DNA of 64,000 nucleotides from Gnetum montanum (Eukaryota > Streptophyta > Gnetopsida > Gnetales > Gnetaceae), in NCBI GenBank assembly GCA_015680685.1, contig MNCI01016519.1:401694-465693 (forward strand), in the 5' to 3' direction. The notes beneath the pieces are model-generated. The model was not told the origin of the DNA, did not search any database, and worked only from the letters and a program-made list of their open reading frames with translations. Position numbers and translations under genes: made by a program. Below are positions 11,757 through 22,329 of the stretch, in pieces (position 1 is the stretch's first letter; each line of letters begins with the position of its first letter).

Positions 11757-14330
11757 CAGATCATATAGACTTAATGAAGTGTTTTTCTTTTTAAGTGCCT
11801 ACGTAACCTATGTTAGGGCTGTTGCTAAATTTTTGTCGTTAAGTGTATGCTTGTTAATGGTTACTTAATCCATTAGGCCCAATAGTTTTATCTCATGTGT
11901 AGCTGGTTTGACATTTTCTTCCGTAGCCGTTGATCTGGATATATCATGTATTCCTAATGATTCTCCCTTATAGTTCATGTTCGGTTCATTATTAGGTGAT
12001 GTCATGGGTAGTGCACTTAATGGAGTAGGCTTGGGGGGGCCTAAGGCAAGCCGTTGACGTTCTTTCTCCAAGTGTTCCTGTGTGAGCCTGTCTGCCAGAC
12101 GTTCCCGCATGTGGCGCGGGGGAATATTTGGTTTCTGAACATCAGGTTGCTTTGGAACCCGTATGATGTATGGAGTAGGACAGGGTTGCGATTGGACGGT
12201 TGAAGGTGGTTGAGTGTCAAGCTGCCTGGGCACCCTAACAACATATGGGGTCGATCTATTCTATGTTTGCGAAGTGGAAGATTGGTGGTTATTAGGATGT
12301 TTGGGTATCCTGACAACATATGGAGTTGGTCTAGTTGGGGGCTGTGCCTCCGTAGTTGCAACTGCATGTGGGACCCGGACTACATAGGGAGTGGGCCGAG
12401 TAGGAGGTTGTGTGTTTAGGGTAGTAGCGGTAGGAGGTACATGCACTACGTATGGTTTATCTTGTGGTGGTATGGTAGAGGCTGCCAATGCGGGGGGTAT
12501 CCGGATGACATGGGTCTTTGTGGGGCAGGCAAGTTATATGGAGGATATGATGATTGCAGCACGAGTGTTTGCACAGTAGGAGGAATACGAACTGCGAAGG
12601 GTGTCTTAGGTGTTTGCTGTTCATTATCTAAATAAATGGTGTTAATCCTAGGTGCATCTTGTTTGTTATCTATGTAGATAGTGTTAATTACGTATGGTGC
12701 TTCCTTAGTATTTAGTGGGTCTTTATATACGCCCATGGATTGGTTCTGCGGTTGGACTGGGTTGGACTCATTGAAAGTTATTTCGCCCTTATCTATCATT
12801 CGTTGGATGTCTTGTTTTAGGGCAAAACAAAACTCGGTACCATGTCCATTACGTTGATGGTACTCGCAATACCTATCAAGCCTAAAGCCTTTTGGGACAG
12901 GAGGCTCGTTAGGTGTGGCCAAGCCTAGATTCTTGACCAATTCACAGAATCGATCATGCCTTTGAATAGCTGCAGGAGACATCTGCTTGTGTTTCATCAT
13001 TCCATCCTTCAAAAGTTGGTCAAATAGTTGAGAAGGTTTTGCAGGCAGTGGTGTGTATTGAGAGGGATCTTTCCTCTCAAAGTTTTGGGCATGACCTACT
13101 GTAGCAGTTTGCGATGTATAAGGTTTGGGTGGACTAGCAGGAGCTGGTCTAGTATAGTTAGCAGGGGTAGCAAGTGGTTTGTCTTGTTGTCTCGTGCTCG
13201 TTTGTTGTGTTTCTGCTACTGCTGCTATAGTTGTCTTAGCCTTTTCTTTGTCTTTCTTGTTATGTTCATTTTTAAAGGTTGAATAGGCTAGGTCATGACT
13301 GGTTTGCTCAGCTTCTTCAATATTCTTTATTTGTACAAATGCTTGGCTAAGAGTGCATGCGTTAAAATAGTACAGTTTGGACTTCACAAAATCATTAACG
13401 GCCCCCTTTAGAATAGTGAGGAGGTAAGAGGAAAGTTGAATGGTTATGTTGTGTTGTATACAAGTTAGATTGTTGCACGGTGGGCTGGAAAGAGGAAAGT
13501 TGAGTGGTTGGAGGTTGTGCCTATGGAATATTCATGGTAGGTGCTACTAAGGGTAGCAGACTGTAAGGAAAGGGTTGTTGTTGTTGTTCTTGCTGTACTT
13601 GAGGGATGTTTATGGATGGAACTGTAGGAGGTGGTATGTTGTAGTGAGGGGGTTGATGCGGTTGCATACTGGTCGTAGCCCACTGCTCGGTCATGTTTTG
13701 TGGGGGAACACCCTGAACTTGTTGAGTTGAAGTGGTGAAGGGTGCTCCTTGGGTTTGGATCCATGGTATATAGTGCGTAGATGTAGAAGCTAGTATTACA
13801 TGTGCCATCCTGATTACTCTAGGTGGGAAGGTTATTCCCACATTAGTTTGAGGGGGATGTGGTTGTATTTGTAAGAAGGGAGGTGANTCGAACATGAGGA
13901 TTCATACCATACTCTCAGTCCACACATGTACGCAAACTCGTTATTTCATCCCTTCATAGGGGATACCATGTCTCTCTATTCATTTAAAACCACTCAAGCA
14001 CATGTGCCTCAACAGGAACCATTCACTCCTGTGCCCACTCTCCTAGTGATTGATACCCAATTCAATATACCCATCACCACTATTCCTCCTGTTACCACGT
14101 CACCTCCCTTCTTACAAATACAACCACATCCCCCTCAAACTAATGTGGGAATAACCTTCCCACCTAGAGTAATCAGGATGGCACATGTAATACTANGGGG
14201 ATTGACCTCACCATGCACCCCTATGGGTTGCATAATGGGTATCGGTATTGTCGTGGGGCCAACGGTATCTGGAATGGACTTGGTTGAAACATTGGTGTTG
14301 GCAGTATTCATGATGAAAAGGTCGTAAATG
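11757..14330 (-). pseudogene. gag: Gag polyprotein of element A (rearranged and deleted)
   Basis: Gag begins near 14290-14310 on the minus strand (IMNTANTNV, matching IMNTANSTA in B). A 308-bp block at 13888-14195 is in the wrong orientation. A proline/glutamine-rich region follows (13521-13886). The sequence then jumps near 13410-13425 from a VQQSNLY-like stretch straight to LLTILKGAVNDF, so the gag core encoded at 28560-29110 in B is missing. The C-terminal part (12446-13387) has a zinc-knuckle-like CEYHQRNGHGTEFCF, then several PYVVRVP-type repeats (11865-12488). Several stops and frame changes are present. Normally this protein packages the element RNA. Confidence 0.85.
13888..14195 (+). 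other. 308-bp inverted block bounded by single Ns: probable assembly mis-orientation
   Basis: A single N lies at 13887 and another at 14196. Between them the gag code runs on the plus strand (EHEDSYHTLSP, then MYANSLFHP), while gag on both sides runs on the minus strand. The last 96 bases (14100-14195) are the exact reverse complement of 13791-13886. Flipping the block would restore the order seen in element B (27900-28230) and collapse the 96-bp duplicate. A true inversion is possible, but the Ns and perfect overlap point to scaffolding. Confidence 0.85.
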
Positions 14331-14824
14331 TAACAAGGTGGAAGGGAGACAATGTCATGGCGTATAGGTGGGGATTTGGCCAAGTCTGAAATGGGTGTAC
14401 TTATCAGCATACACCTAAGTTTGCAGCATGCAACCTGTTTACACAGCGTATGGACTGGATTCCGACGTACAGGCTTCAACGACCAGCATACAGAAACTGG
14501 TCACAGCATGTAAACTGAGGTCATGATGTGCAGACTGCAACTGTCAGCGTAAAGCCAGAGTGGTCAGCGTGTTGCAAGTGGTTGCAGCGTGTAGACAAGG
14601 TCTACAGCATGTAGGTACATTGGGCAGCGTGTAGACAGGGTCTACAGCATGCAGGTACGTTATCCAGCGTGTAGACGCTGAGAATGCTACAGAACAGGAC
14701 ACAGATTTGAGAGGTACAAAATCAGATTTAATGATGATACAATGTAAATCTAAGCAAATCAGGCAGTAGATCAGAGGCACAGGGGGCGGGTGTATGAGAT
14801 CAGAGTAAATTTAAGCAGTTTCAG
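14331..14824 (-). other. Leader between PBS and gag of element A, with CAGCGT-motif array
   Basis: Untranslated leader. Positions 14420-14690 contain repeated CAGCGTGTAGAC, GGTCTACAGCATG and CAGCATGCAGG units, matching in position the CTACGCTG array at 26870-27440 of element B. No gene seen. Confidence 0.6.
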
Positions 14825-14842
14825 GCCCTCCTTTTAGCGTCA
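14825..14842 (-). other. Primer-binding site of element A
   Basis: On the minus strand it reads TGACGCTAAAAGGAGGGC, five bases after the LTR end. It corresponds to TGGCACTAGAAGGAGGGC in element B. The primer tRNA is not assigned here. Confidence 0.75.
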
Positions 14843-14847
14843 TTTTC

Positions 14848-16381
14848 TGTACTGTCTAAAATCGTCAGTGCCTGGCTGGAATGAAAAAGACACCGAGAGA
14901 TCCACAAACAGACACAGAAGACCCTACCTTCGCTTCAGGGTGAACTGAAACTGACAAAGGTAGATTACCTTGGGTAGTCCGTACGCGGATCACACAAGGA
15001 TTTCCCCAAACGTATGCCAATGTGCAATGCGCTGGGTTATATGTAAACAACGTAATAAGCGTAAACCAGAACGTAAATGTGCAGGGATGTAAATAAGAGG
15101 TAAACAAGAATGAACAAAAACTGTAGCAAATCTTAGCCAAAAATGTAGCAATATTATTGCATGATGAAAATTACAATGCACCGGTCTAAACGCAGTTGTG
15201 GATCTAGCACAAGGCGGACAAAGAGCCCCGGTGGATAAGGAGGGGTCATGGTATGCTGGTTTAAACTACAGGCACAGCGTGGAAGCTGTATGTTCAGCGT
15301 GCAGGGTCAAAGTCCAGCGTACAGGATGGATGTTCTGGATGTTCTCAGTATCGATTACCCAAATTTTTGCCAGAATTCTTCAATTTTTTGAACCCCCATT
15401 TGGTCAAAAATCTGGATTTTTGTACAAGTTTGGGCATAAATTTGGATCTGAGATGGGATGATTAGCTGTGGGATGCTAGAATTTCGGATTAGGTTACATG
15501 TGGAGCGTTGACTGAGTGCAGTATAATGAAATTTTACAAGTGTACAACGTGAACCATGCCGATGTGTACACGTTGGACGTATAGACTCCACACACTGGAC
15601 AGCGTATGGATAAGCACCAAGAATTTTGAACCATGAAGCTCGTTTTGACGATGGATCTGGATGCCTAATGTCCTGAGGATGTTGCCTGTCGATTTTGGGC
15701 TCATTTGACCTTGATTTGATAGGGTTTTAGGAGGCACCAAAAGTGGACACGTTGGGCATACACGCTGGGCGTGCAGGGCGTGCAGGCTAGCGTACAAGCA
15801 TGAAAGTTCCACTTTTCAAGGTCACAACTTGATTTTTGGGAGCCCAGGATGATGTCTAAAATTTTTCATACCTCTGGGAGTTGATTACCTGTAAAAATCA
15901 TGCTCTGAGTGTCTATTTTGGTCTGCCTATGATGGTACACGCTGGGCATGCAGGCCAGCGTGCAAGCATGAAAACCCATCATTTGGAGCCCAAAAGTTGA
16001 ATTTCAAGTGTCTGAGAGCTGTTGGGGACCCTTAGGAAGCTCCTGGGGGGTCCAGACGCTCGATTCTGACATGGTTTGACTCATTTTTGGGGCTCAAAAT
16101 TTGCTACACGCTGAGCTGCACGCTGAGTTGTACGCTGGGCATGCAGGGCTGTGTGGACGAAGTATACTTAGTCAAAACTAAGTGTTTTGAGTTTGAAACC
16201 TGCAGTTCTTGTTGCCAGATGTTGATGTAGTCTCCAATGGATCTTGGGGAACTCTTTATTGTTCAATTGTTGCTCCGTTTGATGTTGTTTTTGAGGCTTT
16301 CAAGCTTGGTCATGCCGGGGACCAACATGACTTAGCTCAATTTCTGCTACAAGTGTTAGCCAAAATTTTTGTGGTGTTTCA
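14848..16381 (-). repeat. 5' LTR of element A, 1534 bp
   Basis: On the minus strand it runs TGAAAC...GTACA, with TG/CA ends. The start matches bases 1-79 and the LTR starts of element B. The end matches B's CGGTACA end. It holds many ACGCTGGGC/CAGCGTGCAGG units (15270-16150), the same motif class as in B's LTRs but diverged in sequence. Confidence 0.88.
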
Positions 16382-17870
16382 ACAGGCAGCACCTGTACCA
16401 GACATCCATGGACTACAAGATGTATAGGTGTCTACCGGAACTTCACATAGTAAGATTGATGCAGCCCAACATGAAGAATTGTTGAACTGACTCGTGGGAA
16501 CTGGGCAATCGCTTCCGGATGTCTTCGACCTTCCGCACAACATCAATGCGACCCAATCAGAGCTGCTCTCGGCAAGGGGGAAGAGCCTTGTTTTGGAAGG
16601 GCAACTAGAAGCTGCTCAAGCCGCTTGTCAGCGCTTGGCAACGAAGGTTGCCTAATTAAGAGCCCAGCTTGCCGATCCTACCATCCTCAACTGCGAAATC
16701 ACCAAAGATGAAGTTTTTCAACAACTTCAGCTTAAACTTCAAGTTGTTGAGGATGAAAGGGAGACGGCGATCCTAGACAAGTCCATAGCAAATGCCCAAG
16801 CATATCACTTAGAGAAGGACTTGGCGGAGGTTCGCCAGGAGAAAGTGTAGCTAACCGCTGAAGTTCATCGTCTGCGCAATGTTTGTGCAGAGAATGAACA
16901 CATGAAGGATTTTATCCACCAATAGCAGGAGGAGCTAGCCAGGATGAACGTAGACATAATAAGGTTGGCAGTTGAAAATAGAAATCTGTCAATGGAGGAG
17001 GTTCGGGCATTGCGACAAAAGTCTACAATCGAAATTGCTACTTGGAAGAACGAGGCCCTAAAATTCGAAAAAGTTAAAAATAATTACAGGGACCAAGTGG
17101 GATTGCAGAAGGAGGTAAACAAGAAGCACATTCAAGTTGCTAAAGCCCAAATGAACCAAGTGCTCTAGCAGCTTCAAGAGGGAGGCAATGTATGGCACTC
17201 CATCTTCGATGGGTAACGCCTACAACAAAGCAGAAATTTGCCTAAAGGAGCTGCAGATTGAAGAAATGACAGAATACATGGAATTGGCCAACCTTCGATA
17301 TGCAAACCTGGCTATGCTCACAGCTGGGAGACCACAGTCAAAGTTAGAAAAGCAAGTGGCCACCTTGTATTCCTTATACGAGGGTGAGTTCCAAGTGCAC
17401 AAGGTAACAAAACAGAAGCTGGCAACAGCAAATGTGGAACTCAAGGTCCTCCGCACAAGCTTTGAAGGCCAACGTACTGTCGCGGAGGACCTGGCCCGAA
17501 GAATGAGTGACTACCAACAACTGCAGGCATCAATCCGAGCGTTCAATATCGAATGCAAGCAGTTCGCAACCTGGTTTATCAATTTAAAAGAACTCATCCC
17601 AAAGCTGCCTTGCCGTTGGGAAGTTCCAGTTACAGCACACATTGGAGAAGCCGCCTGGACCATGAACGATCCTTGAAGCAAAGAAGAAAAAATGAGGGCT
17701 CTCTTGGAGGCTTTCTGGCTGTCTCCAGAAGTTGCAGCTGCTGCGAGGTTATCGACATCCGTGCCACCACCAATGCATGGACCAGAGGTTGGAGAAGGAT
17801 CGTCAAAACCACCGCCCCCAAGGATGGTGTGATCTTCTCCAGCAATTTTGTGCATCATCCTACATAGCAA
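16382..17870 (+). pseudogene. Coiled-coil accessory frame of element C (broken)
   Basis: A plus-strand reading frame broken by stops and frame changes. Pieces include QLEAAQAACQRLATKVA, HLEKDLAEVRQEKV, 16944-17168 (MNVDIIRLAVENRNLSMEEV) and 17188-17676 (KLATANVELKVLRTSFEGQR). They are heptad-like, rich in E, K, L and Q, so a long coiled coil. The C-terminus is proline-rich (SSKPPPPRMV, ending about 17831). The frame lies just 5' of a same-sense LTR (18083-18627), the place where plant Tat-type elements often carry extra frames. Its left end is cut by element A. No enzymatic domain is seen. Confidence 0.6.
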
Positions 17871-18082
17871 AGGCTCCAAGACCAGCGAGGTGTTTAATTT
17901 TATCTCTGAACACCACCATTTTTGTAATTTGTCCCCCTCTATAACTCGAGCACTTGGTAAATTCATGTTGTGTCATGTGTGTGTCATTTATGTGTTTAAG
18001 TTATGTGTGTTGTAAATAAGAATCCATACCTTCCAAATTGTAAAGTAACTCAAGAACGAGTTTTTGCTCAATCATGGGGGTA

Positions 18083-18627
18083 TGATGAAGTGTCAAAAAG
18101 TCAATGCGTCGACTGGGCCGCGTATAGGCAGCAGCGTCGATGCGGGCCCATCAACGTAGCCACCCTACGTCGATGTGGCCCCATTTACGTAGCCATCCTT
18201 CCCAGCCTATAAATATGAGGGCCTTCCGACTCATTTAGTTATCCTTTGAGTAGTTGTAGCGAAGCTCTTGTAGTTTGCTCCCGCAAGAGATAGAATATTT
18301 TCCAAGTGCCCGCAGCAAGTGTATGAAAAGTGATCAGATCTTTATTCGAGCATTGATGTATCTGAGCCCATTGGCGTGATGGCAATAATGATGAACTATT
18401 GAAGCATACCTTGTAGCATTTGGACTTAGTAATTTCATGCATTTAATAATTTAATATGTTTATGCTTTATTAATTACTTGTTTATGCTTTATTAGTTACT
18501 TGTTGATTATTTAAGTTTTCATTATTATAATTTCAATTGTTATTGTTCATTCGTAGTTCGTTAAAGGCATAAGTACGACCATCTCGAACGTAATCCAAAC
18601 GCTTGGTAAGCCCAATGACGCTTAACA
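18083..18627 (+). repeat. LTR of element C, 545 bp
   Basis: Starts TGATGAAGTG directly after a purine-rich ATGGGGGTA and ends CTTAACA. A TATA box, TATAAATA, lies at 18208-18215 after a CG-rich U3 with repeated CGTAGCC/TCGATG units. The flanking 5-mers differ (GGGTA versus TTTGG), so it is not a simple solo LTR with target duplication. Confidence 0.65.
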
Positions 18628-18650
18628 TTTGGTGACCCAGAAGTGTTAGA
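18628..18650 (+). other. PBS-like site after the element C LTR
   Basis: TTTGGTGACCCAGAAGTG follows the LTR directly. This is the position and TGG start of a primer-binding site, so internal 5' sequence seems to follow an LTR that also has internal 3' sequence in front of it. The tRNA is not assigned. Confidence 0.45.
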
Positions 18651-18659
18651 AGATGCTCA

Positions 18660-18985
18660 GAACATGCTCGGAAGATGGGACTGAATACTTATGTTAGGAA
18701 TAGTTAAGATTTAGATTAAGATAATTTTAGATTAATTAATATTCTATCCTTATTTTCCAAAATGATTAGTCACCAAAAAGATAATTAAAAAGATATAAAA
18801 ATCATTAGCCTTAGTCTCACTTAACCAACGTAAACAGAGCTTCACAAGTGAGATTAGGACGAAAACAACCATTCTAACCCAAGGTTTCACTAGTTAGAAG
18901 TCTGGTGTATGTTAAGTGCTTACAGTCTGCAGATTTCGACCAAGTCGCATGTGAACGCTCATGATTCATATGGTTGGACGTAGGG
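18660..18985. other. AT-rich stretch with no recognised feature
   Basis: Between element C and the gag debris of element D. No supported gene, repeat or motif seen. Confidence 0.5.
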
Positions 18986-18989
18986 ATAC

Positions 18990-20130
18990 CTAGCCACTCA
19001 TCAGCAGGTTAGACACTCGAGAGTACGTTTGATACTTATCATTAAACAGTTCTAACATCGTACTCCACCTCTGAATGGATTCTGGTTCTAAGGATCGGTA
19101 CCAGATTTCTGCTTCTTTCACTAGTGTCCTTGGGAACAACTTCAATTTTTGCCATTCATTCTTGATGTTCTGCAAGGCACACGCATCGTGGAATGCTTAT
19201 AAGTGGTTTTTAGGATCAACATTGTATCCCCCTTCAAATCGTTGGATATTGTTCATGTCCAACTTCTTGATCCTACTGTCCTTTTGATGCCTTTTTGGAA
19301 CTCTTACGACCTCTGTGATATCTAACATGCTTCTGGTTCCGAGTAGGGGTTCTTCGTCATCATATTGTTCATAGCGTGTGTGATGTCTACGCAGTTTCCT
19401 ACTCTCCCTTCTTCTATGTCGTGAGTCCCTAGAGTGCCCTTGTCCTCGTTCTTGACTGTCTCGTCAATGTTGTTCACTATGTCTTCCTTTATCCTCACGG
19501 TTAGTTTCCTTATGACTTTTTTCCCGACACCGAAGGAGACGATGAATGTGACGATGAAGGTGAAGCAGAAGGAGAACGATCGTCATGACGATGTTTTCTA
19601 CCTTCTCTTCGGTGGTCATGGCCTTGATCATGATTACTATCAAAATGTCCACCCTTATCATGTGTTTGTGTTCCCTTGTTGAACACTTCGTGTTCGTGGG
19701 GATGAGAACCAGGGTTGTGAACTACAGAGTGGAGGTTCTGATACACCACCTCCTGACCATCGTTAGGAGGAGGAACATCATTTGGTGGGGAACCTGTTGA
19801 AATCGATTTTCCATCCCCAATTTCTCTTAAAACATGTGGGGTGTTATGGGGCCATTTACCCTTCAACGATGCATGGTAACTCTCTTGTCGCAAGTCCCGT
19901 TGATGTTGCGCTTCTGTGGGATGATAGTCCCTTGTGTTATGATAGCATGCAACGTATTCCGCGTATAAAAAGCGGCATGCCTATTCGTGTGAAAGCACGA
20001 AGGAGCATGTTGAGGACTGATCGGTCTGGAGGCAACACTATGTTACCCTCCAAGTCTCTCCAATGCAGTTGTTCATCCTGGTGGAGGATAAAGGTGAAAT
20101 CGGGTACATACTCATCGTGATGAGTATATA
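18990..20130 (-). pseudogene. gag: Gag fragment of element D
   Basis: Minus-strand frames match a Ty3/gypsy gag start. A hydrophilic His/Asp/Ser-rich N-terminal part (19510-19893) is followed by the retrotransposon gag core (18990-19270), with LKLFPRTLVKEAEIWYRSLE and FNDKYQTYSRVSNLL. The order and spacing to a PBS at 20370-20387 support one element read right to left. Pol is absent: the element is cut at its left near 18990. Related gag debris occurs in element E. Frames are broken. Confidence 0.75.
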
Positions 20131-20369
20131 CTACAAAAAATTGTTAAGGAACTAGCAGATCTTGCTTACATGTATGATGCCACTAATTGTCTCTTGTGTT
20201 AGTCCTAGGCGGTGAAGTGCTCTTGTGCAAAGAAGAAGACATTTTCATCTTGTTCGGTGTGCGACTTACCATTGTCTTATCTTTCCTTTGATCAACCCTA
20301 AGGGTTCGTTCTAACTTCCCAACAATATGGATGATTTCCTATGTTCTACATAGTGCACAAACAACTAAG

Positions 20370-20387
20370 TCCCCGGAAATGGCGCTA
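20370..20387 (-). other. PBS of element D, tRNA-Asp type
   Basis: The plus strand reads TCCCCGGAAATGGCGCTA. Its complement differs by three bases from the well-known plant PBS TGGCGCCGTTGCCGGGGA, complementary to tRNA-Asp. It lies next to the LTR start (TG at 20389). Confidence 0.7.
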
Positions 20388-20901
20388 ATGATGAGCGGCG
20401 AGGTACCCCTATGCTCAACCATACGAATACAAGCGTTTAATGCACGATCCGGTCAAATTCCAAGGACTAAGTGCCTATGTGCCTTTGTGGAACATGGATG
20501 GGTTGATTGATCGTTGTCTTCCCAAACTTAATTGTATGTCACGATTGTATGGTTAAGTAAGCTAGAGGCATATGATTTTTATAGCTTTTATGTTTTAATG
20601 TCTTGCGGCTAATAAGGAAGGAGAGAGAGAGATAACTAAGTGACTAATTTAACTTAACTACTGATTAACTAGGCTTTAAACTAATCTTAACACCAGTATC
20701 CGTTCTCACTTGCCGTACACATCCTGAAGCAACGCAACACTACTGGGATTACCAAACGCTAATCATTACTGGGTTACCAAGTGTTACACGCATGCTTGAA
20801 GTGATCATACTGTGTGTGCTAATAACATAAATGTAAAGTGCATAAAATAAAATAAAATAAATGCAGAAGAAAATAAAATAAAGGAAATTAGTAAGAAAAA
20901 A

Positions 20902-20953
20902 NNNNNNNNNNNNNNNNNNNNNNNNNNNNNNNNNNNNNNNNNNNNNNNNNNNN
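20902..20953. other. Assembly gap (52 N)
   Basis: Run of N inside the element D LTR, next to a poly-A-rich stretch. Confidence 0.99.
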
Positions 20954-20997
20954 CTTCCCTATTGTGTGCCTGGGCACTATATTTATAGGCTTGGGAG

Positions 20998-21232
20998 CAA
21001 CTACTCTAATAATTACAAAAACTGCCACTCTAATTTTAGAGAAACTGCCCCTCTAATTTTAGAGAAACTGCTCTAATTATAACCACTCTAATTATTAAAG
21101 TAACCGCTCTAATAATTACCGCTCTAATTATTAGAGTAACCGCCCTAATAATAACCACTTTAATTATTAGAGTAACCGCTCTAATAATTACCACTCTAAT
21201 TATTAGAGTAACCGCTCTCATCATTATTGATT
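20998..21232. repeat. Tandem CTCTAATTATTAGAG-type repeats
   Basis: About six degenerate copies of a roughly 36-bp unit (CTCTAATAATTACC plus ACTCTAATTATTAGAG plus TAACCG). Each contains the palindrome CTCTAATTATTAGAG or a close variant. They lie just upstream of the minus-strand TATA box of element D, so in its U3 promoter region. Confidence 0.75.
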
Positions 21233-21297
21233 TCAGCAACCGAGCTTAATAAGATGGTAGTGAAGTCCAAGGTTATCAACGTAACTTTCAACTTTAT

Positions 21298-21700
21298 TGA
21301 TGAAACTCAATCTTAATATATCGATAGATATCGATTTTCTCAATTGCGCTAGAACATGAGTAAATTCTCATAAATACTTTACATCTGAACTATGCGACAT
21401 TGATGTGAATTAATACACATATCGATCCTAGTAGCTCAAATTGATCTATATCGATATGTTCCAAGATTTCTCGAATGCCTTTAGTTTTATCAACACCATA
21501 GTGATGTCAATCAATACACATATTGATCCTTATAGCCTAGATTGATATGAATCAATATCTCTTAGAATTTCCCAAATGCCTTGATTTTTATCAATGCGAC
21601 TTCGATGAGTATCGATATGTCTATGACATAAATTTACACTATATTGATCTTTATCAATGTCGCAATCAAAATCGACCTAAAATTTATCAAGCCTAATTGA
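21298..21700. repeat. Four tandem units of about 101 bp with TATCGAT motifs
   Basis: Units start TGATG at 21298, 21401 and 21502, and CGATG at 21603 (spacings 103, 101, 101). Each has a TACACATATYGATCCT or equivalent block, then ATCRATAT, then AATGCCTT and TTTTATCAA. Divergence is moderate. The array is AT-rich. Confidence 0.75.
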
Positions 21701-21840
21701 AGTTGTGATACAAATTGATTACTAAAAAGTTAAAAAAATTATAGTAAATATTTGTGAGGTAGTGATTTTTATTATAAATCACCACCCCACCACCTAAAAC
21801 ACTCACATTTGTCTCCAACAAAGCTAGGGTAAGCAACATG

Positions 21841-22329
21841 CTCCACTAGTAAAGAGCACGACGGTCTCTAAGAGCAACCATGGCAACAAGGAGAAGTCAT
21901 GATAGCAACATGGGTTAGGGTATGCTTTAAGGGCTCTAATTTTTCCTTCTCACCCTTATCCTTTTACATTATTGGCACAACCAAAACCCTTGTTTTTCTC
22001 AACTTTATTAGAATATGACAAAGGACTACTATTTTTTTTGGGTTTTCCCCCAATAATTGCACAAGGAGTTAATCTTGTTTTTCAATTTTGCAGCATAAAT
22101 GCTTAAGTTATGCAGCATCGGAGAAAAGGTATAGGTACACATCCAATTGAATATTCAGCATATAATTTTCATTTTCTAAAATTTTTTGTTTATTTGCAAG
22201 TGCCTAAGAGTGAGTGGTTGAAAATCGCTCCATGGAATGCAAACACTAACTACTCAAAGTGGTTCAACCATACTAATGCAATAGTACTCTAGCAACTAGA
22301 AGCCATGGGTTGTAGGGTTTTTGTCTAAC
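21841..22329. other. AT-rich flank, no gene assigned
   Basis: No supported feature. The short plus frame at 22110-22292 (PKSEWLKIAPWNANTNYSKW) may be the broken start of the next pseudogene. Confidence 0.5.

Larger units (their letters stand above)
1..16381 (-). mobile_element. Element A: giant Tat-type Ty3/gypsy LTR retrotransposon, left LTR cut by window start
   Basis: Read on the minus strand the order is: 5' LTR (14848-16381), PBS (14825-14842), gag-protease (about 14330 to 10788), spacer array, an opposite-strand multi-exon gene (5975-10096, plus), spacer array, RT-RNaseH-integrase (about 5113 to 1490), spacer array, polypurine tract, 3' LTR (from 79 leftwards out of the window). The first 79 bases match 16303-16381 almost exactly, which identifies the two LTR starts. 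The layout matches element B, which lies on the plus strand. The copy is non-functional: multiple stops, a gag deletion, and an RT active site YVDY. The 5 bp after the right end are ACAGG; the left target duplication is outside the window. It appears inserted in or next to the coiled-coil pseudogene of element C. Confidence 0.93.
20389..21840 (-). repeat. LTR of element D (right end uncertain, contains an assembly gap)
   Basis: Begins TGATGAGCGG next to the PBS. On the minus strand a TATAAATA box is at 20980-20987, placing R/U5 at 20389-20960 and U3 to its right. U3 contains short tandem repeats (20998-21232) and a 101-bp tandem array (21298-21700), which may or may not all belong to the LTR. 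The outer CA/TG end was not identified; 21840 is an estimate. Confidence 0.5.

Noticed and set aside
18083-18627. Simple solo LTR
   Set aside because: Flanking 5-mers differ, and element-internal sequence seems present on both sides.
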